Shown here in pieces: positions 21,121 to 29,165 of a stretch of 64,000 nt of DNA (the first letter of the stretch is position 1; each line of letters opens with the position of its first letter). Under the pieces are notes generated by a model. The model was given only the letters and a program-made list of their open reading frames with translations, was not told the origin of the DNA and ran no database searches. This DNA is from Halomonas urmiana (lineage in GTDB: Bacteria > Pseudomonadota > Gammaproteobacteria > Pseudomonadales > Halomonadaceae). The DNA is taken from contig NZ_VBUI01000014.1 of assembly GCF_005780185.1 (NCBI RefSeq), positions 55,629-119,628 on the forward strand, in the 5' to 3' direction. The translations under genes and the position numbers were made by a program.

Positions 21121-22467
21121 TCAGAAGCGGTAGTCCACCGAGAGGGCGAAGACGTCGGCCTCCACCTCGTAGGTGCCGTTCAGGCTCCCCTTGGTCGCGT
21201 TCTCTTCCTTGCTGCCGTCCTGATCGATGCCGCCGTCGTCGGCGAAGACATGCATGTAGCCGGCGGTGATGCTGAGCTCTGGGCTGGGCATCCAGGTGGC
21301 GCCGAAGGTCGCCCACTGGCGATCGGCATCCGGCACCCGCGGGGTGCGGAACTCGGGGCTCGGCACCGGGCTCTCGTCGAGGCCCAGGCCGGCACGCAGC
21401 AGCCACTGGTTATTCAAGGCGTAGTTGGCACCCACCGAGAAGGCCCAGGTATCGTCCCAGTTCTCGGTGGTGGTGCTGTCGTCGGTGCTGTCCTCGAACT
21501 CGACGGTCAGCTCGTCGAAACTGCTCCACTCGGTCCACTCGGCGTTGGCCATCAGCGCCAGCCGATCGGTCAGCTGGTGATAGACGCCCAGATTCAGGTT
21601 GGCGGGGGTCGTCAGCTCGGCCTTGCCGCCACGATCTATGATGCGAGGATCCGCTTCCGTGGCAACCGCACCATCGGAGTAGGGTGTGGTGCCCCGGAAG
21701 GTCGCATCCCCATCGAGTGTCAGGTCGATTTCGGAGCGGTAGCTGGCGCCAAGCCGTGTTTTATCAGTCACCTGGAAGAGGGCACCCAAGGTATAGCCAT
21801 AGCCCCAGTCATCACCCTCAACCGTACCAATCACGTCATCGCGACCGGGGGTTCCGCCTTTAAGGGCTGCTGCCGTGCCAAAGTCGATGGCGTTAGAAAG
21901 CGTCGCATCGGCATATTGCGCCCGCAGGCCAACGGCCAGGTTGAGCCGCTCGGAAGCTCGATAGTTGAGGGTCGGCTGAAAGTCGATGGTAGTGAGCTCG
22001 GTCTCCACGGCATGATAGCGGCCGATCCAGTCCTCGTCGTACTTGGTGGAGAGCCCGTAGGGAGCGTAGATGGCCAGGCCCAGATCGAACCGCTCGTTGA
22101 GCTGCATCTTGGCGGCGAAGCTCGGCACCGTGGCCGTTTCACCACCCTGGCCGGACTGGTTGACGCCATAGACGATCGGTCCTTGGGAAGCCGTGGCATC
22201 CTGCAGCTCAAAATCCGCATCGATATGGGCCACCCCGCCGGCCACCTGATTGCCGTCGATGTTGCCGATGGCGGCCGGGTTGTAGGCCATGAAGCTGACG
22301 TCCTCGGCGCCGGCGGCGGCGTTGGAGAGGGCATTGGCGAGGGTCTTGGCGCTCTGCTCACGCACCTGGAAGCCGGAGGCGGCCGCCTGGCCGGCGATCA
22401 GCGCCGTGGAGGCAAGGGCGATGGCAATGGTCAGCCGATTGACGTGATGGGGCATATGGCGAGGCAT
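21121..22467 (-). CDS. fadL: FadL/OmpP1-type outer-membrane long-chain fatty acid transporter
   Basis: A 448-aa beta-barrel porin for long-chain fatty acids or other hydrophobic compounds. A signal peptide is clear (hydrophobic LTIAIALASTALIAG, cleavage after AAASG or nearby), followed by the FadL hatch-domain start SGFQVREQSAKTLANALSNA and the NPA motif in FMAYNPAAI. The C-terminus ends in FALSVDYRF, an aromatic terminal residue typical of BAM substrates. Two PsrA-like operator boxes and a sigma70 promoter lie upstream, which supports control by fatty acids. Confidence 0.9.
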   Translation of the reverse strand: MPRHMPHHVNRLTIAIALASTALIAGQAAASGFQVREQSAKTLANALSNAAAGAEDVSFMAYNPAAIGNIDGNQVAGGVAHIDADFELQDATASQGPIVYGVNQSGQGGETATVPSFAAKMQLNERFDLGLAIYAPYGLSTKYDEDWIGRYHAVETELTTIDFQPTLNYRASERLNLAVGLRAQYADATLSNAIDFGTAAALKGGTPGRDDVIGTVEGDDWGYGYTLGALFQVTDKTRLGASYRSEIDLTLDGDATFRGTTPYSDGAVATEADPRIIDRGGKAELTTPANLNLGVYHQLTDRLALMANAEWTEWSSFDELTVEFEDSTDDSTTTENWDDTWAFSVGANYALNNQWLLRAGLGLDESPVPSPEFRTPRVPDADRQWATFGATWMPSPELSITAGYMHVFADDGGIDQDGSKEENATKGSLNGTYEVEADVFALSVDYRF

Positions 22468-22555
22468 CCCTTTTCCGATGGATCGTTATTGTCGTTTTGC
22501 CGCGAGGCGGTCACATGCCGTCAGTGTTCGCGCATCTCCCTCCGGGGATCAAGCC

Positions 22556-22611
22556 CAAACGACCGTTTTAAAGCTAAACTTGCTAATACTTTGGTAGAAC
22601 GATCGTTTCAA
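22556..22611 (-). promoter_or_regulatory. fadL promoter with two PsrA/FadR-like operators
   Basis: Minus strand: -35 TTGAAA (22611-22606), 17-bp spacer, -10 TATTAG (22588-22583). Box 1 (about 22597-22609) contains the perfect palindrome AACGATCGTT and overlaps the -35. Box 2 (22556-22569) reads CAAACGACCGTTTT and lies just downstream of the predicted start site. Both fit the published Pseudomonas PsrA pattern (G/C)AAAC-N(2-4)-GTTT(G/C), box 1 less exactly. Their centres are 40 bp apart. Confidence 0.65.
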
Positions 22612-22674
22612 CTCTTTATCTTTCATTGACTTATCAGTTAGTCGCCCGCCATGACTGAAGGGTGCCGCCGATCC

Positions 22675-22706
22675 TTGACCCATGGGTAACCCAAAGGTTT
22701 TACACT
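22675..22706 (+). promoter_or_regulatory. MerR-type promoter/operator for the regulator-copA cluster
   Basis: -35 TTGACC and -10 TACACT are separated by an over-long 20-bp spacer, the hallmark of MerR-activated promoters. Between them a dyad at 22678-22698, of the form ACCnnTGGGT-A-ACCCAnnGGT, pairs 16 of 20 positions. It lies 31 bp before the regulator's ATG, so the regulator probably controls itself as well as copA. Confidence 0.75.
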
Positions 22707-22736
22707 CCCATCACGACATTCACTGGAGATCCCTCG

Positions 22737-23180
22737 ATGAAGGTCAGCGAGATCGCTCGCCAGGCCGGCGTCACCGCCGAGACCGTGCGCCACTACACCC
22801 GCGAGGGGCTGCTGACCCCCGAGCGTCATCCCGAAAACGGCTATCAGCTATTCGATAAGCGGAACCTGGAGCGACTGCGCTTCATTCAGCGCGCCCGTAC
22901 CCTGGGATTCGGCGTGGCCGAGATTCGCGACATCCTCGAGCATGCCGACCATGGCGACTCGCCCTGCCCGATGGTGCGCGACCTACTGGCCAGCCGACTG
23001 CCCCAGATCCGCGCCCGCATCGCCGAGCTGGAGGCGCTGGCCATGCGCATGGAGCAGGCCCTCGCGGCCTGGGAGGAGATGCCCGACGGCACGCCGGACG
23101 GCCACAGCCTGTGCCGGCTGATCGAGAGCTTTCCCGAACCGCTCAATGCCGGCCAGGATGCCGGCGAGGAGACGCGATGA
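22737..23180 (+). CDS. MerR-family heavy-metal-responsive regulator
   Basis: A 147-aa MerR regulator. The N-terminal winged helix-turn-helix is [20 protein letters not shown], followed by [20 protein letters not shown], the dimerisation helix, and a short metal-binding C-terminus. Cys77 (in SPCPMV) aligns with the cysteine that divalent-metal sensors such as ZntR, CadR or PbrR have where CueR-type Cu(I) sensors have serine. The C-terminal loop has His123 and Cys126 but no second loop cysteine. The start is set by GGAGATCCCTCG before the ATG. Its stop overlaps copA by ATGA. The metal sensed is uncertain. Confidence 0.85.
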   Translation: MKVSEIARQAGVTAETVRHYTREGLLTPERHPENGYQLFDKRNLERLRFIQRARTLGFGVAEIRDILEHADHGDSPCPMVRDLLASRLPQIRARIAELEALAMRMEQALAAWEEMPDGTPDGHSLCRLIESFPEPLNAGQDAGEETR

Positions 23181-25987
23181 ACGCCCGACATACCCTCGAG
23201 CGCCGGGTGCCTGGCATGAACTGCCAGGGCTGCGTGGCCACGATACGCCACACCATTCAGGTCCAGGACGCCGAGGCCGAGATCACCGGCACCCCCGCCG
23301 AGAAGCGCCTCGAAGTCGCCACCCGACTGAACGATGACGCCCTGGACGAAGCGCTGATCGAAGCCGGCTACCCGGCGGCCGGCCAGCAGCACTACGAGCG
23401 CCACGTTCCCGGCATGAGCTGCCAGGGCTGCGTCGGCCGGATGCGCAAGGCCATACAGGCACGAGATCCCGACGCCGAGGTGGCCGGCACCCCGGCCGAG
23501 AAGCGCCTCGATATCACCACCATGCTCTCGGCGAGCGAACTGGACGACACCCTGGTCGAGGCCGGCTACCCGCCGGGTGACGGTGAAGACGAGGCTACCA
23601 CCGATTCGGACGCCTCCCGCGGAGCCGAGGCACGCGGAGCCAACGAGTCAGAGGCACCTCACCCCCAGGCCTCCGACGACGCGCCGAGTAACGAACCGGA
23701 TGCTGAGAAGCGACCCGCGACCCGTCGCTTCTCGATCAGTGGCATGACCTGCGCCAGCTGCGTGAAGAGCGTCCAGCAGGCCATCGAGAAGACCCCCGGG
23801 GTGATCAGCGCGGAGGTAAACTTCGGCACCCATACCGCCCAGGTGCGCGGCAGCGCCGACCCGGATGCCCTGATCCACGCCGTGGAGGACGTGGGTTACG
23901 GCGCCGAGCCCATCGTCGACATGCGCGAGGCCGAAGAGGCCCGGGCACGCAAGGACGAGCAGACCTATCGCCAGCGCCTCAGGGGCAGCCTGCTGTCGCT
24001 AGCGCTCGCCGTGCCGCTGATGGCCAGCATGTTCGTCTATCACCCCCAGCCGGTGGGCGGTGGCCGCCTCTACTGGCTGGCGATCGGCCTGCTCACGCTC
24101 GCGGTGATGGCCTATCCGGGACGCCACTTCTTCGTCAACGCCTGGAAGAACTTCCGCCACCATCAGGCCAACATGGACACCCTGATTGCCATGGGCACCG
24201 GCACCGCCTGGCTCTATTCCATGGCGGTGGTGGCCGTCGGACCCTGGCTGCCGGAGGTGGCCCGAGGCATCTACTTCGAGGCCTCGGCGATGGTCATCGG
24301 CCTGGTGCTGCTGGGCAACGCCCTGGAGCTGCGTGCCCGGGGCCGCACCAGCGAGGCCTTGAAGCGCCTGCTCGACCTGCAGAGTCGTACCGCCCGGGTG
24401 ATCCGCGATGGCGAGGAGCGCGAGGTCGACATCGACGAGGTGCGCCAGGGCGACCAGATCCGCGTGCGCCCCGGCGAGCGCCTGCCGGTGGATGGCGAGG
24501 TGAGCGAAGGGCAGAGCCACATCGACGAGTCGATGCTGACCGGCGAGCCCGTGCCCGTGGCCAAGGGCGAAGGCGACGAGGTCAGCGCCGGCACCGTCAA
24601 CGGCAAGGGCGGCCTGGTCTACCGGGCCACCCGCGTCGGGGCGAACACTCGCCTCGGCCAGATCACCGAGCAGGTGGCCAGCGCCCAGGCCTCCCGCCCA
24701 CCCATCGGTCAGCTGGCCGACAAGGTGTCGAGCATCTTCGTGCCCTCGGTGATGATCATCGCCGTGCTCACCGCGCTCGCCTGGTTCAACTTTGGCGCCG
24801 AACCGCGGGTGACCCACATGCTGGTCACCGCCACCACGGTGCTGATCATCGCCTGCCCCTGCGCGTTGGGACTGGCCACGCCGATCTCCACCATGATCGG
24901 GGTCGGCAAGGCCGCAGAGCACGGCGTGCTGGTCCGCAATGGCGACGCCCTGCAGACCGCCAGCAAGCTCTCCACCCTGGTGGTGGACAAGACCGGCACC
25001 CTCACCGAGGGCAAGCCCCGCCTCACCGAGGCCGAGGTCCTAGACGGCGATGAGCGGACGCTACTGGGCCTGGTCGCGGCCCTGGAGCGGGGCTCCGAGC
25101 ACCCCCTGGCCGAGGCGCTGATGACCCATGCCGAGGCGCAAGGCGCCGAGCCCGGCGAGATCACCGGTTTCGACACCGTCACCGGCGGGGGCATCACGGC
25201 GAGCACCGCCGACGGCCGGCCGCTGCTGCTGGGCAATGCCCGGTTACTGGAGGAGGCCGGCGTCGTGCTGGACGCCGGCCGCGAGATCGCCGGCGGGCTC
25301 GAGGAGAAGGCGCGCACCGTGGTGTATCTCGCCGTGGACGGCCGGCTTGCCGCGGTCTTCGGCATCAGCGACCCCTTGCGCCACGACACCATCGCCGCCG
25401 TGAAGCGCCTGCAGGCCGACGGCCTGACGGTGGTGATGTTGACCGGCGACAACGCGCACACCGCCGCCGCCATCGCCCGGGAGGTAGGCATCGACGACTT
25501 CCGCGCCGGCCTGCTGCCCGAGGACAAGCTCGACGAGATCGGCCGCCGCCAGGCCCAGGGCGAGGTGGTCGGCATGGTCGGTGACGGCATCAACGACGCC
25601 CCGGCGCTGGCCCGGGCCGACGTCGGCTTCGCCATCGGCCAGGGCACCGACGTGGCCATCGAGAGCGCCGGCATCACCCTGGTGCGCGGCTCGCTGCACG
25701 GTGTGGCCGCCGCCATCGAGATCAGCCGGGCCACCCTCACCAACATCAAGCAGAACCTGGTGGGTGCCTTCGGCTACAACGTGCTCGGCATCCCCATCGC
25801 CGCCGGGGTGCTCTATCCCTTCACCGGTACCCTGCTCTCACCGATGATCGCCGGCGCTGCCATGTCGCTCTCCTCGATCACCGTGGTGAGCAATGCCAAC
25901 CGGCTGCGCCTGTTCCGTACTCGGGGCGACACCGATGCCGGCAAGGAAACGTCACCCCCCCGGGAAACGAAGGAGGCCCTGTCATGA
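23177..25987 (+). CDS. copA: Cu(I)/Ag(I)-type P1B ATPase with three N-terminal HMA-like modules
   Basis: A 936-aa metal-exporting ATPase of the inner membrane. Three HMA-like modules carry GMNCQGC (about residue 14), GMSCQGC (about 79) and GMTCASC (about 191). The first two resemble each other closely, and an acidic linker precedes the third. The core shows the translocation motif [11 protein letters not shown], phosphorylation motif [19 protein letters not shown] and [13 protein letters not shown]7-8 contain the YN and MxxSS residues ([24 protein letters not shown]) expected of P1B-1 Cu+/Ag+ pumps. It is coupled to the MerR gene and to a 25-aa peptide downstream. Confidence 0.93.
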   Translation: MNARHTLERRVPGMNCQGCVATIRHTIQVQDAEAEITGTPAEKRLEVATRLNDDALDEALIEAGYPAAGQQHYERHVPGMSCQGCVGRMRKAIQARDPDAEVAGTPAEKRLDITTMLSASELDDTLVEAGYPPGDGEDEATTDSDASRGAEARGANESEAPHPQASDDAPSNEPDAEKRPATRRFSISGMTCASCVKSVQQAIEKTPGVISAEVNFGTHTAQVRGSADPDALIHAVEDVGYGAEPIVDMREAEEARARKDEQTYRQRLRGSLLSLALAVPLMASMFVYHPQPVGGGRLYWLAIGLLTLAVMAYPGRHFFVNAWKNFRHHQANMDTLIAMGTGTAWLYSMAVVAVGPWLPEVARGIYFEASAMVIGLVLLGNALELRARGRTSEALKRLLDLQSRTARVIRDGEEREVDIDEVRQGDQIRVRPGERLPVDGEVSEGQSHIDESMLTGEPVPVAKGEGDEVSAGTVNGKGGLVYRATRVGANTRLGQITEQVASAQASRPPIGQLADKVSSIFVPSVMIIAVLTALAWFNFGAEPRVTHMLVTATTVLIIACPCALGLATPISTMIGVGKAAEHGVLVRNGDALQTASKLSTLVVDKTGTLTEGKPRLTEAEVLDGDERTLLGLVAALERGSEHPLAEALMTHAEAQGAEPGEITGFDTVTGGGITASTADGRPLLLGNARLLEEAGVVLDAGREIAGGLEEKARTVVYLAVDGRLAAVFGISDPLRHDTIAAVKRLQADGLTVVMLTGDNAHTAAAIAREVGIDDFRAGLLPEDKLDEIGRRQAQGEVVGMVGDGINDAPALARADVGFAIGQGTDVAIESAGITLVRGSLHGVAAAIEISRATLTNIKQNLVGAFGYNVLGIPIAAGVLYPFTGTLLSPMIAGAAMSLSSITVVSNANRLRLFRTRGDTDAGKETSPPRETKEALS

Positions 25988-26061
25988 GCTGGATCGTCAA
26001 TCTCGCCGGCCTGGCGCTGATCGCCCTGATCGCCTGGTGGTTCTGGGGGAGCCGGCGCTGA
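25984..26061 (+). CDS. 25-aa single-helix membrane peptide downstream of copA
   Basis: [20 protein letters not shown] is followed by WGSRR, 25 residues in all: one membrane helix with an aromatic WWFW end and a basic tail. Its ATG overlaps the copA stop in ATGA, and a strong AAGGAGG ribosome site lies 8 nt upstream (25969-25975). The sequence resembles the N-terminal membrane anchor of some membrane-bound cupredoxin-domain proteins, but no cupredoxin domain follows. It may be a small partner of CopA or a remnant of such a protein. Not a characterised family that I can name. Confidence 0.6.
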   Translation: MSWIVNLAGLALIALIAWWFWGSRR

Positions 26062-26103
26062 CCCTTGCTAGACTGAAAGGGGATAGCGGAAACGGAGGTG
26101 GCC

Positions 26104-26523
26104 ATGCCCATGCTCAACGGCGTACTGGAAACCGCGCTCTACGTGGCGGACATGGCCCGGGCGCGGACCTTCTTCGAAGGCGTGATGGGACTCTCGCCCT
26201 TCAACGCCGATCACCGCTTCACTGCCTATGACGCCGGGGCTAGCACGGTGCTGCTGCTGTTCCGGCACGGCGAGACGCTGGAAACCGTGGTGCTGCCCGA
26301 CGAGATGGGCACCATCCCGCCCCACGACGGCAGCGGCCGGGTGCACCTCGCCTTCGCCATCGCCGCCCGCGAGCTCGCGGCCTGGGAGGGCCAGCTCGAG
26401 GAGCACGGCATTGCCATCGAGGGGCGCACCCACTGGCCACGAGGGGGAGAGAGTCTCTATTTCCGTGACCCCGACGGTCACCTGTTGGAGCTGGCCACGC
26501 CCGGCGTCTGGCCGACCTACTGA
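26104..26523 (+). CDS. VOC (glyoxalase/bleomycin-resistance fold) protein
   Basis: A 139-aa protein of two beta-alpha-beta-beta-beta units. It starts MPMLNGVLETALYVADMARA, and the second half contains VHLAFAIAARELAAWEGQL and FRDPDGHLLELATPG. A His in the VHLAF strand and the Glu in LLELATPG are candidate metal ligands. Substrate unknown; the family includes glyoxalases, extradiol dioxygenases and fosfomycin-resistance enzymes, and nothing here decides between them. The ATG at 26104 has an ACGGAGG ribosome site 5 nt away, better than the GTG at 26098. It lies 42 nt after the peptide gene, possibly in the same transcript. Confidence 0.8.
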   Translation: MPMLNGVLETALYVADMARARTFFEGVMGLSPFNADHRFTAYDAGASTVLLLFRHGETLETVVLPDEMGTIPPHDGSGRVHLAFAIAARELAAWEGQLEEHGIAIEGRTHWPRGGESLYFRDPDGHLLELATPGVWPTY

Positions 26524-26535
26524 GCCCTCGTCAGG

Positions 26536-27153
26536 TCAGCTGACGCCCATGTAGCGTCCCGGCTTGTGGTTCAGGGCGATGATTAGGTTGAGCGCCACGG
26601 CGCCCAGCACCGAGAGCCCGACCTGTTCCAGGGGCAGCATCGACAGGGCGATCAACATGATCAGTCCGTCGATGCCCAGCTGCACGTAGCCCGCCCGCCA
26701 GCCGTAGCGATCCTGCAGGAAGAGCGAGAGGATGTTGATGCCCCCCAGGCTCGTGCGGTGACGAAACAGCACCAGCATGCCGATGCCGATCAGGCTGCCG
26801 CCCATCAGGGCGGCGTAGAGCGGCTGCAATCGCTCGAAGCTCACCCAGCCGGCGGTCAGCTCCGAGAACATCGAGACCAGCGCGATGGCCACGAAGGTGC
26901 GCAGGGTGAAGCTCCAGCCCATGCGCCGGATCGCCAGCCAATAGAACGGCAGGTTGATCAGGAAGAAGCCGACCCCGAAGCGCCAGCCGGTGGCGTACTG
27001 CAGCAGGAAGGCCAGGCCCGCGGTACTGCCGGTGAGCAGCATCGCCTGGGTATAGAAGCTGACGCCGAGGGCGACGAAGAGCGTGCCGACCAGCATCGCC
27101 ATCACGTCCTCATGGAGGCGGTGGCGATCGGTGGGCAGGTCCTGAGGGTCCAT
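26536..27153 (-). CDS. YitT-family inner-membrane protein
   Basis: A 205-aa membrane protein with about five hydrophobic segments. GVSFYTQAMLLTGSTAGLAF and SLGGINILSLFLQDRYGW are the paired G-rich segments of the YitT/DUF161 family. The family lacks a firmly assigned substrate in gammaproteobacteria. It has a GGGAGG ribosome site and follows recJ by 14 nt on the same strand, so it may be the last gene of the xerD-dsbC-hom-thrC-recJ direction. It lacks the C-terminal DUF2179 domain of longer YitT proteins. Confidence 0.8.
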   Translation of the reverse strand: MDPQDLPTDRHRLHEDVMAMLVGTLFVALGVSFYTQAMLLTGSTAGLAFLLQYATGWRFGVGFFLINLPFYWLAIRRMGWSFTLRTFVAIALVSMFSELTAGWVSFERLQPLYAALMGGSLIGIGMLVLFRHRTSLGGINILSLFLQDRYGWRAGYVQLGIDGLIMLIALSMLPLEQVGLSVLGAVALNLIIALNHKPGRYMGVS

Positions 27154-27167
27154 GTGTCCTCCCGTGC

Positions 27168-28961
27168 TTAGCGTGGCTCGGCGTGCTCGATCATCAGCTG
27201 CAGAGACTCGCGCCCCCGCCAGCGGTTGCGATTGAGCTTGAAGGCGCAGTACAGCGTGGCGCCGACGCCGAAGGCCGGCACCTCGCCGGGGGTGAGGGCG
27301 CGGAACCAGATCGCCTTGAGGCTCGTGGCCCCGGCGGAGAGCTCGAGCATCAGATGGCTGCCGTCGGCGCCCACCGGGCGCAGCGCCTCGACCAGGAACT
27401 CACTCTCGAAGAGCGGCGCATCGAACTCGCGGCCGAAGGGCGCGAGCCGCTCGAGCTCGTCCAGGGTGGCGAGGCCGAGCTGGTGGGGCGCGAGTTTGCC
27501 ATCGGTGAGGATGCGCGGACGCAGCTCGGCGTCGCCCAGCTGCTCGCCCACGGCGGTGAGGAAGGCGTCACGGAAGTCGTCCAGACGCTCGGCCGGCACC
27601 CCCACCCCGGCGGCGCCGCGGTGGCCGCCGAAGCGCGGCAGCGTTTCGGGCGCCAGCTCGAAGGTGCGCTGCAGCGCCTCGCGCAGGTGCAGCCCCTCGA
27701 TGGAGCGCCCGGAGCCGGTCAGCATGCCCGGCGCCGCCGCCGGGGTCAGCACCAGGGCCGGCCGGCCGAAGGCCTGCACCAGCCGCGAGGCAACGATGCC
27801 CTGCACCCCGGGATGCCCCTCTGCCAGGTAGATCACGATGGCGGGCGCATCGGCGGCGAGCGCCGGCAGGGCCAGCGTCTTGGCCTGCTGGGCCATCTCC
27901 GCCTCGATCGCCTTGCGGGACTGGTTGTCCTGATCGAGCGTCTCGAGGTGGCGATGGGCCACCGCCTCGTCGGCGGCGAGCATGAAGTGCAGCGCCGCGT
28001 AGGGATCGTCGAGCCGCGAGCGGGCGTTGATGCGCGGCCCCATCTGGAAGGCCAGGGTCTCGGCGTCGAAGGGCACGCTGTCGGCGCCCAGTCGCGCCGC
28101 CATGGCGCGCCAGCAGGCCGCCTCCATGCGGTTGATCAGGGTCAGGCCGTGGTGGACCACGGCGCGGTTGGCGGCGCTGCCGCCCAGCGACACGCAGTCG
28201 GCTACGGTGCCCAGCGCCACGTAGGAGAGCCAGGGCGAGAGCTTCGGGGTCGCCGGCGCCAGCACGCCCCACTCGACCAGCACTCGGCGGGCCAGCGACA
28301 TCACGAGCCACGCCACCATGCAGCCGGCGATGGTCGGGTCCGGGTAGTCGCAGTCCTCGCGGGTCGGGTTCACGGTGGCGTAGGCCGAGGCCGGCGGCCC
28401 CTCCCGCGGCAGGGCGTGATGGTCGCTGACCACCACCTCGACGCCGGCGGCCTTGAGCCGCGCGATGCGCGGCTCATCGGAGCTGCCGCAGTCGGCGGTG
28501 ATCACCAGGCTCGGCCGCGGCGAGAGCGCCAGCGTGCGCTCCACCAGCGGCAGGCTGATGCCGTAGCCGTCGTGGATGCGATGGCCGATCAGGCTGTGCA
28601 GCTTCGCTTCCGGCACTCCGAAGAGTTCCACCAGGGTGCGCCGGATCACCACGTGGGAGGTGATGCCGTCCACGTCGTAGTCGGTGAGGATGCCGATGTG
28701 CTCGCCGTCGACCACCGCCTGGGCGATGCGCTCGGCCGCGCGACGGGCGTCGGCGAGTTTCTCGGGATGCGCCAGGTGGCGCAGGCTCGGCGAGACCAGC
28801 GGCGCCAACTCGCCGTCATACCCGGCGAGCCGCCCGGCCAGCACCCGGGCCTGCAGCTCGGTCAGGCCCTCTTCACGGGCACGAGCATAGAGCGCCTCGT
28901 CTCGGGGGCGCGGCTCGATGCGCGGCTGGAGGCGTTCATTCAGGTCGGTAGGATCGGTCAC
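27168..28961 (-). CDS. recJ: Single-strand DNA 5'-3' exonuclease RecJ
   Basis: A 597-aa DHH-superfamily nuclease (E. coli 577 aa) acting in recombination and mismatch repair. LTDYDVDGITSHVV supplies the Asp-rich motif, TADCGSSD the next, and VSDHHALPREG the DHH motif. The DHHA1 domain shows PRFGGHRGAAGVG, and an OB-like C-terminus ends RESLQLMIEHAEPR. A GTG start (28961, TDPTDLNERLQPRIEPRPRD after it) is chosen; a TTG at 28985 would add 8 residues, and neither has ideal ribosome-site spacing. Downstream of thrC, as in Pseudomonas. Confidence 0.94.
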   Translation of the reverse strand: MTDPTDLNERLQPRIEPRPRDEALYARAREEGLTELQARVLAGRLAGYDGELAPLVSPSLRHLAHPEKLADARRAAERIAQAVVDGEHIGILTDYDVDGITSHVVIRRTLVELFGVPEAKLHSLIGHRIHDGYGISLPLVERTLALSPRPSLVITADCGSSDEPRIARLKAAGVEVVVSDHHALPREGPPASAYATVNPTREDCDYPDPTIAGCMVAWLVMSLARRVLVEWGVLAPATPKLSPWLSYVALGTVADCVSLGGSAANRAVVHHGLTLINRMEAACWRAMAARLGADSVPFDAETLAFQMGPRINARSRLDDPYAALHFMLAADEAVAHRHLETLDQDNQSRKAIEAEMAQQAKTLALPALAADAPAIVIYLAEGHPGVQGIVASRLVQAFGRPALVLTPAAAPGMLTGSGRSIEGLHLREALQRTFELAPETLPRFGGHRGAAGVGVPAERLDDFRDAFLTAVGEQLGDAELRPRILTDGKLAPHQLGLATLDELERLAPFGREFDAPLFESEFLVEALRPVGADGSHLMLELSAGATSLKAIWFRALTPGEVPAFGVGATLYCAFKLNRNRWRGRESLQLMIEHAEPR

Positions 28962-29045
28962 GGCGTCCAAGCCTGGCTCCTGCAATCAAGAGACACGAAG
29001 AAGGGCAGCGGGAGGCCGAGGCCCGCTCGGGGCGGATCCGGCCAC

Positions 29046-29094
29046 AAGCTCGAAGCTCGAAGCTCGAAGCTCGAAGCTCGAAGCTCGAAGCTCG
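29046..29094. repeat. Heptanucleotide tandem repeat, 7 copies of AAGCTCG
   Basis: Seven perfect copies of AAGCTCG lie in the 204-bp gap between thrC and recJ. On the strand of those genes the unit is AGCTTCG, keeping the AGCNNNN pattern of the other heptad repeats. Confidence 0.95.
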
Positions 29095-29137
29095 AAGACA
29101 GCCTGTATCTGCCACAAGGAGCGACCAGGCTTTTTCT

Positions 29138-29165
29138 TCAAGCTTCAAGCTTATGGCTTACCGCT
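29138..29165 (-). repeat. Degenerate AGCNNNN heptads abutting the thrC stop
   Basis: Read in thrC direction, directly after its TAG stop come AGCGGTA, AGCCATA, AGCTTGA, AGCTTGA and then an A-rich stretch. A 26-bp part (29141-29166) matches 30755-30780 beyond hom at 24 of 26 positions. Confidence 0.75.
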
